Origin: Steroidobacter sp. | Lineage (GTDB): Bacteria; Pseudomonadota; Gammaproteobacteria; Steroidobacterales; Steroidobacteraceae | Direction of reading: 5' to 3' | DNA: 57,218 nt | Assembly: GCA_025929585.1 (NCBI GenBank) | Contig: JAICPY010000017.1 | Coordinates: 1 to 57,218, forward strand | Shown here: piece by piece, positions 17,863 to 26,439 of the stretch | How positions within the stretch are numbered: the first letter of the stretch is position 1 | Layout of the letters: the number at the start of each line of letters is the position of its first letter | The notes under the pieces: generated by a model | The model's input: only the letters and a program-made list of their open reading frames with translations | The model's database searches: none | What the model was told of the DNA's origin: nothing | Position numbers and translations under genes: made by a program

Positions 17863-18084
17863 ATGAAAAACCGAATCATCCTTGGAAGCATCCTGCTACT
17901 GACGCTTGGTACCGCTGTTGCCGGGACATTTTTGTACGGTCAGGAATCTGCAGGGACTCAACTGCACTTAGAGGCAGCTAGATACGAGGCCACACGCTCA
18001 GTGGAGCCTACTGCGGACACCATCGCCCTGTGGAAGGTGAACGCAGTGGCATCGACGTTTATGCCCCCAAAAATTCCTCTCTGA
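17863..18084 (+). CDS. Small exported protein, unknown
   Basis: 73 residues. A signal peptide or N-terminal anchor MKNRIILGSILLLTLGTAVAG is followed by about 50 polar residues ending in STFMPPKIPL. No Cys, no known domain. It is 34 nt after the 13-residue-repeat gene on the same strand and most likely in the same transcript. Two hairpins follow the stop codon (ATCGAC/GTCGAT near 18089-18110 and a 14-bp stem at 18116-18147). Confidence 0.65.
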   Translation: MKNRIILGSILLLTLGTAVAGTFLYGQESAGTQLHLEAARYEATRSVEPTADTIALWKVNAVASTFMPPKIPL

Positions 18085-18115
18085 TAAATCGACCACGACG
18101 ACCCGTCGATTGCAG

Positions 18116-18147
18116 CAAGCGCTGTCTGCGTGCGCAGACAGCGCTTG
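18116..18147 (+). terminator. Perfect 14-bp hairpin without T-tract
   Basis: CAAGCGCTGTCTGC (18116-18129) pairs fully with GCAGACAGCGCTTG (18134-18147) around a 4-nt loop GTGC. There is no U-run on either strand, so it may be a 3'-end stabiliser or a partial terminator between the repeat-protein unit and the riboswitch. A protein binding site is also possible. Confidence 0.6.
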
Positions 18148-18283
18148 GAAGTGTGCGCCAGTTCACACGGAACTGCCGGATTTGGTCCGCAGGCGTCACA
18201 CTTGGTTCGTTGACATATGTTGAGGCCAATAGCACCCTTGTCGCCGTTGTCTAAAGCAACGCAACAGCAATTGTGTTGCTTTG

Positions 18284-18376
18284 GAAAGGCAAACTCACTG
18301 AAAGGTGAGGACGCAAAGCCACCGGTCTGAAAGTTTTCTAAGACAGCGGGGTTGCCAACGGGAGGTCGTTAACCTG
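18284..18376 (+). ncRNA. c-di-GMP-I (GEMM) riboswitch
   Basis: The sequence has the GEMM-I hallmarks in order: AAAGGCAAA, a hairpin CTCAC-TGAAAG-GTGAG with GAAA tetraloop, the strongly conserved GGACGCAAAGCCACCGG, a second hairpin GGTCT...AGAC, and GCGGGGTTGCC closing with the first strand (GGCAA/TTGCC). It binds cyclic di-GMP. It lies about 100 nt before the start of the TlpA-like gene and the envelope-machine genes. No T-rich terminator is visible after it, so control may be by translation or Rho; whether c-di-GMP turns expression on or off cannot be read. Confidence 0.9.
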
Positions 18377-18474
18377 CAAGGCCTTATCTCCCCGCGACCG
18401 ACCGTCCGATGTGTCTGACGTTGACTGTGGCTCATGCGGCGAATCCGCGACTTCACAGCCAACGAACCGAGTTC

Positions 18475-19014
18475 ATGGGACTACGCCTACATACTGGTTT
18501 GATTCACCAAGCGATTGGCGGGTGCGTGTCTGCCGTCGCCGCAGCACTCCTTGTCGTAAGTTTTTCGGCCTACGCGGCCCCTTCGGAGTTGGTGAGCCGG
18601 CCCGCCAGCGATTTCGCCCTACGTTCTCTGTCGGATGAAAACATTCGATTGTCCGAGCAGTTGGGCGAAGTCGTCATTCTTAATTTCTGGGCCACGTGGT
18701 GCGGACCGTGTCGCCAGGAAATGCCATTGCTGGATGAGCTTTACACGAAGTATCGCCGAGCTGGCCTAGTCCTCTTGAGCATCAATATCGATCAGGAAAC
18801 AGAACCGGCCGCGGAGATGGCGCAGACGCTGGGGGTTTCCTATCCCGTACTGCTCGATACACGCAACGAAGTAGCAAAGGCCTATCAGCTCGGAACGTTG
18901 CCGCTGACTGTGCTGATCGATCGCGAAGGCGCGGTGCGCTATGTCTCCGAAGGCTTCAAGCCTGGTTACGAGAAACGTTACACGGAAAAGTTGCGCGAGC
19001 TTCTGAATGAATGA
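18475..19014 (+). CDS. TlpA/ResA-like periplasmic thiol-disulfide oxidoreductase
   Basis: 179 residues from ATG 18475. An ATG 22 codons upstream (18409) is possible but adds unrelated residues before the signal peptide. Signal segment VSAVAAALLVVSFSAYAAP. Thioredoxin fold with VVILNFWATWCGPCRQEMP: active site CGPC, typical of TlpA-type reductases. The cis-Pro region is QLGTLPLTVLIDREG. First gene behind the c-di-GMP riboswitch; it is followed 62 nt later by the coiled-coil periplasmic protein of the machine, so it may service disulfides in that system (inference). Confidence 0.92.
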   Translation: MGLRLHTGLIHQAIGGCVSAVAAALLVVSFSAYAAPSELVSRPASDFALRSLSDENIRLSEQLGEVVILNFWATWCGPCRQEMPLLDELYTKYRRAGLVLLSINIDQETEPAAEMAQTLGVSYPVLLDTRNEVAKAYQLGTLPLTVLIDREGAVRYVSEGFKPGYEKRYTEKLRELLNE

Positions 19015-19076
19015 CTCGCCTTCAGCTGCCGGCCACTCGCACAACAACACTGCAATGACGACTTCAGGGTACTGAC

Positions 19077-19631
19077 ATGCTTCGCAAGCTGATCGCGCTT
19101 CTCGCCTGTGCACTCATGAGCATGCCTGTGCTTGCGCAGGAAACTTCCTCGGAACCTCCAGCGGGTGCGAGTGAGAGTGACGATTTCAAGAGTCTCGATC
19201 AAGAAGTACAGGCGCTGAAGAAAGAGGTGCTGGATTTAAACCGCGAGTTATTCGTGCTGGAAGAAGAGTTGCTGTTTCCTGCCAACACTCAGGTCGCTGT
19301 GTTCGTATCGATGGATGTTGGCGAGTTCTTCGCACTGGATTCAGTGACGTTGAAACTCGACAACAAAGAAGTAGCGAATTACCTGTACACAGAACGAGAG
19401 GCGCAAGCCCTTTTGAAGGGAGGTGTACATCGTGTCTACATCGGCAATTTGAAAGCGGGCGAGCATGAGCTCATCGCATTGTTCACAGGCCAGGGTCCGA
19501 ACGTGCGCGACTATCGGCGGGGCGCGACGCTGAAGCTCGAGAAGGGTGTCGGCGCAAAGTATGTCGAGTTGAAAATCAGCGATCGCGCGTCCAAGGCGCA
19601 ACCTGAGTTCGTCGTCAAGGAATGGGAGTGA
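19077..19631 (+). CDS. Periplasmic coiled-coil protein of the TPR/ExbBD cluster
   Basis: 184 residues. Signal peptide MLRKLIALLACALMSMPVLA. A charged coiled coil covers about residues 38-68 (SLDQEVQALKKEVLDLN). The rest is beta-rich: VAVFVSMDVGEFFALDSVTLKLDNKEVANYLY, then VHRVYIGNLKAGEHELIALF, which resembles an immunoglobulin-like or PEGA-like sandwich that displays an extended loop. No enzyme motif. Located between the TlpA gene and the first TPR gene, so it is probably a structural partner. Exact family not identified. Confidence 0.85.
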   Translation: MLRKLIALLACALMSMPVLAQETSSEPPAGASESDDFKSLDQEVQALKKEVLDLNRELFVLEEELLFPANTQVAVFVSMDVGEFFALDSVTLKLDNKEVANYLYTEREAQALLKGGVHRVYIGNLKAGEHELIALFTGQGPNVRDYRRGATLKLEKGVGAKYVELKISDRASKAQPEFVVKEWE

Positions 19632-19644
19632 GGTCGAACACTCC

Positions 19645-21675
19645 ATGGCGAACGTGTTGGCATCAGGGGATAGCGTGACGGATTCTTGCCTTTCTGCGGC
19701 AAGCGGCGATCCGCGTGCGCATCTCCGCGCCGGCAGATACATCAGTGCCGTGCTATCCGATTCACGAATCGCAACCAAGCTCGTCTTTGCTTTGAGCTGC
19801 GCTCTCGTTGGCATCTCGGTTTCGCATCTTGCCCAGGCCAGCGAGCGCAGCTCCGCGGCTGCTCCGCTGGTGGGTAGCCCGCAAGCCATCAAGGACCTGC
19901 ATTGGGGCGATGTGCTGTTCTATTTCTATCAAGGCGAATACCTACCCGCCTTGACGCGCCTGGGAGCGGCGCAAGAGTTCGACCGGCTGGACAATCATGC
20001 CGTAGAGGCAGAGCTGCTGAAGGGCGGATTGTATCTATCGCTGGGGCAACACGAAGAAGCAGGCCGGATCTTCAAGGCACTGCTGAATGAAAACGTGCCG
20101 CTCGACGTGCGAAATCGCGCCTGGTTCTATCTGGCCAAAGTCTGGTATCAACGCAACTATCTTGACGAAGCTGCCACTGCGCTGGACGCCATTCATGGCG
20201 CGCTTCCAGGTGATCTGGAACCCGAGCGGCATCTGCTTCAGGCGCAAGTGTTGATGTACTTGAATCGCTACGACGAAGCGATCCGGGCGTTGGAAAGATG
20301 GCAGCCCATCGGCGATGGCTCGGACGCGTGGTCCTCGTATGCTCGATTCAACATCGGGGTTGCGCTGGTACGCCAGGAGCGCATCGAGGATGCGGCGGAG
20401 CTACTGAATCGAGTTGGTCAGATCGGTGCGCCGACTGAGGAGCTCGCTGCGCTTCGGGACAAAGCGAATTTGGCTTTGGGATATGCATGGTTGAAAGCCG
20501 GGCGGGCCGCGGACGCGAAATCGGTTTTGCAGCGGGTGCGCTTGGAAGGTCCGCAATCCAACAAGGCACTGTTGGGCGTCGGCTGGGCCGATTCCGCGCA
20601 GGAGAAATTCACTAAGGCGCTGGTACCGTGGCTCGAATTACGCGGCAGAAATCTGCTCGATGCGGCCGTGCAAGAATCCTATCTTGCGGTTCCCTATGCC
20701 TATGCTCAGTTGGAGGCAGATAGGCAAGCCGCAGAGCACTACATGTTGGCAGTGACGGCATACGGCGAAGAAACCCAGCGCATCGACCAATCGATCGAAT
20801 CGATCCGCAGCGGACAGCTCTTGGATGCCATCATCGGCAATGACCAAGGCGAGCGCGGGGGGTGGTATTGGCAGCTGAAGAATCTGCCCGATGCGCCCGA
20901 GACTCGCTATCTATATCACTTACTCGCCTCTCACGAATTCCAGGAAGGACTGAAGAACTATCGCGATCTACGCATCATGCAGCGCAATCTTGCGAACTGG
21001 GAGCTGAGCGTGGAGGCGTTCGACAATATGGTCGACACGCGGCGAAAGGCTTATGAGCAAAGGCTGCCCGCTCTTCACGGCACACTGGACAGCGTGGACC
21101 TTGATGCACTGGAAGCGCGCAACAACGAGCTGGAGTCCAGACTCTCAGCCATCGAGCGTAAGAGTGATGTCGTGGGTCTTGCGACCGCGCGCGAACTGGA
21201 GCAATGGCGCAAGGTGGAGCGAGTGGAGCAAGTGCTTGTGAAGGCGGACCAGAACGATCCGCTGGTTCAAGAAATGCGCGAGAAGACTCGCCTGCTTCGC
21301 GGCACGTTGCTGTGGGATTTCAATGCGAGCTACACAGCTCGCCTATGGCGAGCCAAGAAGGAATTACGTGAGCTCGACGTCGCGCACCGAGAAGCTCGCC
21401 GCCGCTGGGTGCTCGTCGAGCGTGCACGCGAGGAGTATCCGGCGCGCACCGAGGCCTTCGCGAAAAGAGTCGAGAATCTAAGTCCTCGCATCCAAGGATT
21501 GATTGCACGACTTGCGATCACCGCGGAAGCACAGAACCGGTATCTAGCTGCAATTGCGATTCGCGAGCTCGAGTCGCAGAAACAGCGCTTGGCGGCGTAT
21601 TCCTTGCAAGCTCGCTTTGCACTCGCATCTATCTATGACCGCGCATCCACGGGCACTGGCGGAGCAACACAATGA
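19645..21675 (+). CDS. Periplasmic TPR/coiled-coil protein of the envelope machine
   Basis: 676 residues from ATG 19645. The hydrophobic export segment (KLVFALSCALVGISVSHLAQA) begins only near residue 45, so the GTG at about 19750 may be the real start. TPR-like helical repeats occupy about 80-330 (for example LLKGGLYLSLGQHEEAGRIFKALL and LQAQVLMYLNRYDEAIRAL). A long helical/coiled-coil C-terminal part covers about 440-676 with many Arg/Glu. Size and design are like the periplasmic TPR subunits of Glt-type machines. Its stop overlaps the next ATG (ATGA), indicating coupled translation. Confidence 0.88.
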   Translation: MANVLASGDSVTDSCLSAASGDPRAHLRAGRYISAVLSDSRIATKLVFALSCALVGISVSHLAQASERSSAAAPLVGSPQAIKDLHWGDVLFYFYQGEYLPALTRLGAAQEFDRLDNHAVEAELLKGGLYLSLGQHEEAGRIFKALLNENVPLDVRNRAWFYLAKVWYQRNYLDEAATALDAIHGALPGDLEPERHLLQAQVLMYLNRYDEAIRALERWQPIGDGSDAWSSYARFNIGVALVRQERIEDAAELLNRVGQIGAPTEELAALRDKANLALGYAWLKAGRAADAKSVLQRVRLEGPQSNKALLGVGWADSAQEKFTKALVPWLELRGRNLLDAAVQESYLAVPYAYAQLEADRQAAEHYMLAVTAYGEETQRIDQSIESIRSGQLLDAIIGNDQGERGGWYWQLKNLPDAPETRYLYHLLASHEFQEGLKNYRDLRIMQRNLANWELSVEAFDNMVDTRRKAYEQRLPALHGTLDSVDLDALEARNNELESRLSAIERKSDVVGLATARELEQWRKVERVEQVLVKADQNDPLVQEMREKTRLLRGTLLWDFNASYTARLWRAKKELRELDVAHREARRRWVLVERAREEYPARTEAFAKRVENLSPRIQGLIARLAITAEAQNRYLAAIAIRELESQKQRLAAYSLQARFALASIYDRASTGTGGATQ

Positions 21676-24488
21676 GCCGTCGCGCCGTTGGTGCCGCTGT
21701 CGCGATTGCGTTGGTAAGCGCGGCAGGTATTTCGATGCCGAGCTTCGCTGCAGAGAAATCGGGCAAGACTCGAACCATCAAGGATCTCGAAGACCAGGAA
21801 GTGCAGGTCACGCGAGATCCGCCGGTCGACGTGCAGCCGCAACAGGCGATCGAACAATATCGACGGTTTTTGGAGCTGCAGTCCGAGAACGAGCGTATGC
21901 GCGCGGAAGCCATGCGTCGTCTTGGAGATCTGCAGCTCGAAGTCGATGAGGGCGCTCGTGCGTCAGGGGCCGAAGACTTCGGAGGGTTAGAAGTAAAGGA
22001 GGCGATCCAGCTGTACGAAGGCTTGCTGACTTCGTACCCCGATTATGAGCGCAACGACGCGGTCATCTACCAACTGTCGCGTGCCTACGAGATGGAAGGC
22101 CAGCCCGAAAAGGCACTGCAGGTTCTAGATCGGCTCGTCAGTAAGCATCCGAACAGCACTTGGATTGTCGAATCGCAATTCCGCCGAGGCGAGATTCTGT
22201 TCAGCACGGGCCGTTATCGCGAGGCAGAGGGTGCCTATGCGGCCGTGATTGGAGCCGATCCCGGCAGTGGATTCTACGAACAGGGTTTGTACAAGCACGG
22301 CTGGTCGTTATTCAAGCAGAGCCAGGGCGAAGAGAGCGTCGCATCGTTTCTGAAGTTGCTCGATCGAGTGCTCATCGCCGATGGCAAAGTGCGTCCCCAA
22401 GAGTCCCTTTCTCGTCCCGAGCGTGAGCTCTCCGACGATGCGCTACGTGCCGTTGCAATCACGTTTTCGGATTTGGACGGGCCTGAGTCACTGGACGCAG
22501 CCCTCAAGCGACGCGGTGATCCGCTGTACGCGCATCGACTCTATGAAGCTCTAGGTAACCTATATATCGAGAAAGAGCGCTATCAAGATGCCGCTCTTGC
22601 CTATGAGGCTTTCGCCAAACGCAGGCCAGATGATCGATACGCGCCCTCGTTGCAGATGCGCACGATCGAAGCCTATCAAAAAGGTGGATTTGCATCGCTC
22701 GTCTTGGAAGGCAAGCAGGCGTTCGTCGAGCGTTACGCATTCGGCTCTGCATTCTGGCAGCAACGCACCGTCGAGGATGCGCCGGAAGTCGCCGCGCAGC
22801 TCAAAACCACGCAGAAGGATCTGGCGGAGTACTTCCACGCTCAAGCGCAAAAGGATAAGAAGCCTGAAGATTACGCGGCTGCCGCTCGCTGGTACCGAGC
22901 GATGCTCGATTCTTTCCCGCAGGATGCCGAAGCGCCACAAACGCGTTATCTGTTGGGCGAGGTCCTATTCGAGTCAGCTCGCTTCGCCGAAGCGGCTCGC
23001 GAATACGAGCAAACTGCTTACGATTATCCGCTGCACGCGAAGTCCTCAGCTGCTGGTTACGCAGCGCTAGTAGCGTACGACAAGCATGAGGCGACGATCG
23101 ACGGTGAATCCAAAGCGATGTGGCATCGGCAGAGCATCGAAAGCTCGCTGATGTTCGCGACGAGTTTTCCAGAACACGCTGAGTCCGCTCGAGTCTTGAC
23201 GAAAGCTGATGAGCAGTTGTTCGCTCTCAACGAATTCGATCGCGTGATCGAGGTGTCCAAGCAGATTCTCGAGCGCACTCCTGCGGTCGATGCGAAGTAT
23301 CAACGGACCGCGTCGACGCTGCTAGCGCACTCGCTGTTTGATCGTGGCCGATTCAACGAAGCGGAAGCCGCTTACGTGCGTGTACAAGGTTACTTACCCG
23401 CGAACGATCCTGAGCGCCCGGCAGTGGAGGAGCGCATTGCCGCTTCGATCTACAAGCAAGCCGAAGCGAAACAAGCTTCCGGCGATCCTATCGGGGCGGT
23501 GGACGACTTCTTGCGCGTCGGTGCGCTAGCACCAAATGCCAAGGTGCGCGCTAACGCGGAATACGATGCTGCGAGCATTTTGGTTCAGAACAAGCAATGG
23601 GATCGTGCAGCCCAGGTGCTCGAGAGCTTCCGTCGCAACCATCCGAATCACGAGCTTGCCCCTGAAGTAACGCGAACTCTCGCCGTGGCCTATCTCGAAA
23701 CCGGACGAGCGACAGAGTCAGCTGCCGAGTTCGAGCGCATCGCAGCTCGAGCGGAAGAACCTGCCGACGTGCGTCGCGCAGCGTTGTGGCAGGCCGCTGA
23801 GCTATACGAAAAATCAGCCTCGCCGACGAATGCGGCGCGAACCTATGCGAGCTATGTCAAACAATATCCGGCTCCGCTGGATCCGGCGATGGAAGCTCGT
23901 CAGAAGCTCGCGGACATGGCGAAGGCGCAGAACGATGTGAAGGCGCGCTCGCAGTGGATCGAAGACATCATTCGGGCCGATAAGCAAGCTGGTGCCGCGC
24001 GAACGGAACGCAGCAAGTATCTTGCGGCTCGCGCGACTCTGGAAACCGCAGATCCGCATGTTGCGATGTTCAATGCGGTGAAGTTGGTCGCGCCCTTGGA
24101 TAGGTCGCTCAAGACAAAGCGCAGCGCCATGGAGAAGGTGCTGACAATCTATGGCCAAGCATTGGACTATGCCGTTGCCGAGGTCATGACCGCGGCGACG
24201 TTCGGCATGGCCGAGCTCTATCGCAATCTCGGTGCGGATTTATTGACGTCGGAACGGCCGAAGAATCTGGATAGCGATGCGCTGGAGCAGTACGACGTGT
24301 TGCTCGAAGAACAGGCATTTCCATTCGAAGAGAAAGCGATCGAATTACATGAAACGAACGCTCAGCGCGCCAGCGAAGGCGTTTATGATGAGTGGGTGCA
24401 GCGCAGCTTCGATGCGTTGGCGAAACTCGTGCCTGCTCGTTACGCCAGGACAGAGATCGGTGAAGACTATGTGCCCACGCTGCGTTGA
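21672..24488 (+). CDS. Large periplasmic TPR protein of the envelope machine
   Basis: 938 residues with signal peptide MSRRAVGAAVAIALVSAAG ending near SFAA. About twenty TPR-like repeats run through the whole length (for example LSRAYEMEGQPEKALQVLDRL, RGEILFSTGRYREAEGAYAAV, RYLLGEVLFESARFAEAAREY, AQVLESFRRNHPNHELAPEV). No catalytic motif. It resembles AgmU/GltD-type scaffold proteins in size and repeat content; this is a family-level inference. It overlaps the preceding gene by 4 nt and is followed 10 nt later by a TPR lipoprotein. Confidence 0.9.
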   Translation: MSRRAVGAAVAIALVSAAGISMPSFAAEKSGKTRTIKDLEDQEVQVTRDPPVDVQPQQAIEQYRRFLELQSENERMRAEAMRRLGDLQLEVDEGARASGAEDFGGLEVKEAIQLYEGLLTSYPDYERNDAVIYQLSRAYEMEGQPEKALQVLDRLVSKHPNSTWIVESQFRRGEILFSTGRYREAEGAYAAVIGADPGSGFYEQGLYKHGWSLFKQSQGEESVASFLKLLDRVLIADGKVRPQESLSRPERELSDDALRAVAITFSDLDGPESLDAALKRRGDPLYAHRLYEALGNLYIEKERYQDAALAYEAFAKRRPDDRYAPSLQMRTIEAYQKGGFASLVLEGKQAFVERYAFGSAFWQQRTVEDAPEVAAQLKTTQKDLAEYFHAQAQKDKKPEDYAAAARWYRAMLDSFPQDAEAPQTRYLLGEVLFESARFAEAAREYEQTAYDYPLHAKSSAAGYAALVAYDKHEATIDGESKAMWHRQSIESSLMFATSFPEHAESARVLTKADEQLFALNEFDRVIEVSKQILERTPAVDAKYQRTASTLLAHSLFDRGRFNEAEAAYVRVQGYLPANDPERPAVEERIAASIYKQAEAKQASGDPIGAVDDFLRVGALAPNAKVRANAEYDAASILVQNKQWDRAAQVLESFRRNHPNHELAPEVTRTLAVAYLETGRATESAAEFERIAARAEEPADVRRAALWQAAELYEKSASPTNAARTYASYVKQYPAPLDPAMEARQKLADMAKAQNDVKARSQWIEDIIRADKQAGAARTERSKYLAARATLETADPHVAMFNAVKLVAPLDRSLKTKRSAMEKVLTIYGQALDYAVAEVMTAATFGMAELYRNLGADLLTSERPKNLDSDALEQYDVLLEEQAFPFEEKAIELHETNAQRASEGVYDEWVQRSFDALAKLVPARYARTEIGEDYVPTLR

Positions 24489-24498
24489 AAGTGGGCAT

Positions 24499-25248
24499 AT
24501 GGCTCGCGGTGCGCACCTTGCTCCAGACGCGACCGCGTTTACCAGTGTTATTGCGCGTTCGGCAATTCGCAGCGGATTGTTGTTAGTCACGTTAGCACTG
24601 GTTGCTTGTGGGTCCACGCCAACCTCAGCCCCTAACCAAACGGACAAGACAGTTGCCGCCCAGCCAACGTCCCCGGCTAAAGCGCAACGGGGCAAGCGAG
24701 ACGACAAGCAGGTCGAAAGCGAGGTTGCGTCCCCAGCTGAAGAGCCGCTGCCGGCCGAAGCTGTGAAGCAATTCGAGGCGGCCGTCGTACACATGAATGC
24801 GGGCGATCTCGCGGCTGCGGAGCAAGGCTTCCGTGCGATCGCAGCTGCCTATCCAGCGTATTCGGGTGCTCTCGTGAACCTAGGCATTTTACAGTCGAAG
24901 GCAGGGCGGTTAGAGGATGCAGAGAAGAGCTTCAACAGCGCGATCGAGCGTGATGCAAAGAACGCTGCGGCCTTCAATCAGCTCGGCATCGTATACCGCA
25001 AATTAGGCCGCTTCCAAGACGCCGAGCAGGCTTATCGTCGCGCAGTCGAAGCAAATCCGAACTACGCAAATGCCTACTTCAATCTCGGGGTGCTGTGCGA
25101 TCTGTATCTGCAACAGCCTGAGCGTGCTCTAGAAGCCTACGAGCGATATCTAGAAGTCTCGCCGTCACCGGACGCTCGCGTGAATGCTTGGGTCACTGAG
25201 CTGAAGAAGCGAATCGGTGCCGAGCCGCGCGCAGCGAGGAGCGAATGA
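24499..25248 (+). CDS. TPR lipoprotein of the envelope machine (AglT/GltE-like)
   Basis: 249 residues from ATG 24499; a longer upstream frame only shadows the previous gene. Lipobox LVAC is at the end of LLLVTLALVACGS, with Gly at +2, which suggests an outer-membrane lipoprotein. A low-complexity linker is followed by TPRs from about residue 90: LVNLGILQSKAGRLEDAEKSF, FNQLGIVYRKLGRFQDAEQAY and FNLGVLCDLYLQQPERALEAY. Its stop overlaps the next start (ATGATGA). Such a lipoprotein is a standard part of the Agl-Glt-like sets. Confidence 0.9.
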   Translation: MARGAHLAPDATAFTSVIARSAIRSGLLLVTLALVACGSTPTSAPNQTDKTVAAQPTSPAKAQRGKRDDKQVESEVASPAEEPLPAEAVKQFEAAVVHMNAGDLAAAEQGFRAIAAAYPAYSGALVNLGILQSKAGRLEDAEKSFNSAIERDAKNAAAFNQLGIVYRKLGRFQDAEQAYRRAVEANPNYANAYFNLGVLCDLYLQQPERALEAYERYLEVSPSPDARVNAWVTELKKRIGAEPRAARSE

Positions 25249-25754
25249 TGAAGTTGCAAAAGCTCAGCACGTGGATTATTGCGCTTACGGCTTTCGCGGG
25301 TGCGACGTTTGCTGCCGAACCGGATCAGGTAAACAGTGGACGGCGGACGGCGGACGGTGAAACAGAGACGAGTCGCTCCGCTGCGGACACTGCGGGTCCG
25401 GCAGTCGCTACGAGCCCAGCCGCATCTCCATCGACTACCGAGGCAAACATCGCCGCCCCCGTTTCACCGTCCGCCGTCCGTCGTCCGCCGCTCACGACTG
25501 CGCGAACCGGAAGCGATCGTCTCGAACTGGATACCACTGTCGTCACCGGCAACCGTGAGCTCCCCAAGGTCTTGTATATCGTCCCTTGGAAGAAGGCCGA
25601 TCTCGGTGATCTCCCGGCGCAGCCTTTCAATACGTTGTTGGATGAGGTTCTAACGCCCGTGGACCGTGACGTTTTTCGTCGAGAAGTGACCTATTACGAT
25701 GCTTTGGGTGAGCGCACAGACGCGACGCAGTCGACATCTCAGCCTGGTCCCTGA
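25245..25754 (+). CDS. Small secreted protein of the machine with repeat-element insertion
   Basis: 169 residues, family not recognised. Signal peptide MMKLQKLSTWIIALTAFAGATFA. The probable functional part is the C-terminal about 80 residues (LELDTTVVTGNRELPKVLYI, VPWKKADLGDLP, DEVLTPVDRDVFRREVTYYD). Between the two lies a linker coded by a complete inverted word-repeat element (25336-25494): the left arm reads SGRRTADGE and the right arm reads [11 protein letters not shown]. The element is 159 nt, a multiple of three, so the frame survives. Overlaps the preceding TPR lipoprotein gene and precedes exbB by 43 nt. Confidence 0.85.
   Translation: MMKLQKLSTWIIALTAFAGATFAAEPDQVNSGRRTADGETETSRSAADTAGPAVATSPAASPSTTEANIAAPVSPSAVRRPPLTTARTGSDRLELDTTVVTGNRELPKVLYIVPWKKADLGDLPAQPFNTLLDEVLTPVDRDVFRREVTYYDALGERTDATQSTSQPGP
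25336..25494. repeat. Inverted word-repeat element 2 (GCGGACG words) inside a coding region
   Basis: Left arm 25336-25366 (GTGGACGG, then GCGGACG words, then GGTGAAACAGAG); right arm 25461-25494, the inverse, with outer end GTGAGCGG. The spacer is about 94 nt and unlike that of element 1, although the arms are nearly the same sequence. Located entirely within the gene at 25245-25754 and in frame. Confidence 0.9.
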
Positions 25755-25797
25755 AGTGCATTATGTTTGTACGTATCTGAGTTGATTCGGAGGAATC

Positions 25798-26439
25798 ATG
25801 TACACGTCGATCGTGGAATTCTTCGTCAAAGGGGGCGCTTTCATGTACCCCATCGCGCTCGTCTTTGCAGCCGGTGTTGCAATTGCAATAGAGCGCTGGG
25901 TGTATCTGACGGTCGTTAGCACGCGCAATCGTCAGTTGTGGGGCCAGGTGGTTCCGTTGCTGCAGCAAGGTAACTTCCGTGCAGCAATCGCAATGTGCCA
26001 GAAATCTCAGGCTGCAATCGGCCGCATCTTGAATTACGGACTGGCGCGGATGGAATCCGCGCGGCGTCGCGATGACGTCGAGAAAGCGATGGAAGAGAGT
26101 TTGATGGAAGTCATGCCGCGCCTGGAGCGCCGCACGCACTACCTTTCGACTTTTGCCAATCTCGCTACCTTGCTGGGTTTGCTCGGGACCATCGTCGGCC
26201 TCATTCAAGCATTCACCGCCGTGTCTAATGCGAATCCAGCCGAGAAAGCAGATTTGCTGTCGGCATCGATTTCGGTCGCAATGAACACGACCGCCTTCGG
26301 TTTGATCGTTGCGATTCCGCTGCTGCTCGTGCACACGTTGATTCAGACAAAGACCACCGAACTGGTGGACAGTCTGGAGATGGCATCGGTCAAATTCTTG
26401 AACACGCTCACTGAGCGTCGCGCTGAGACTGCTGCATGA
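25798..26439 (+). CDS. exbB: ExbB/TolQ/MotA-family proton channel subunit
   Basis: 213 residues. Three membrane segments as in the family: about 12-34 (GGAFMYPIALVFAAGVAIAI), about 118-140 and about 152-178. The family core is THYLSTFANLATLLGLLGTIVGLIQAF, followed by LSASISVAMNTTAFGLIVAIPLLL, which carries the conserved Thr/Gly residues of TM2-TM3. Uses the proton motive force with the ExbD-type subunits. Strong GGAGG before ATG 25798. Its stop overlaps the first exbD start (ATGA). In this context it most resembles AglR/TtpC-linked ExbB types rather than the iron-uptake ExbB. Confidence 0.95.
   Translation: MYTSIVEFFVKGGAFMYPIALVFAAGVAIAIERWVYLTVVSTRNRQLWGQVVPLLQQGNFRAAIAMCQKSQAAIGRILNYGLARMESARRRDDVEKAMEESLMEVMPRLERRTHYLSTFANLATLLGLLGTIVGLIQAFTAVSNANPAEKADLLSASISVAMNTTAFGLIVAIPLLLVHTLIQTKTTELVDSLEMASVKFLNTLTERRAETAA

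Noticed and set aside
24277-24498. Longer N-terminus of the TPR lipoprotein
   Set aside because: It overlaps the end of the preceding TPR gene in another frame, and the lipobox signal peptide begins at 24499.
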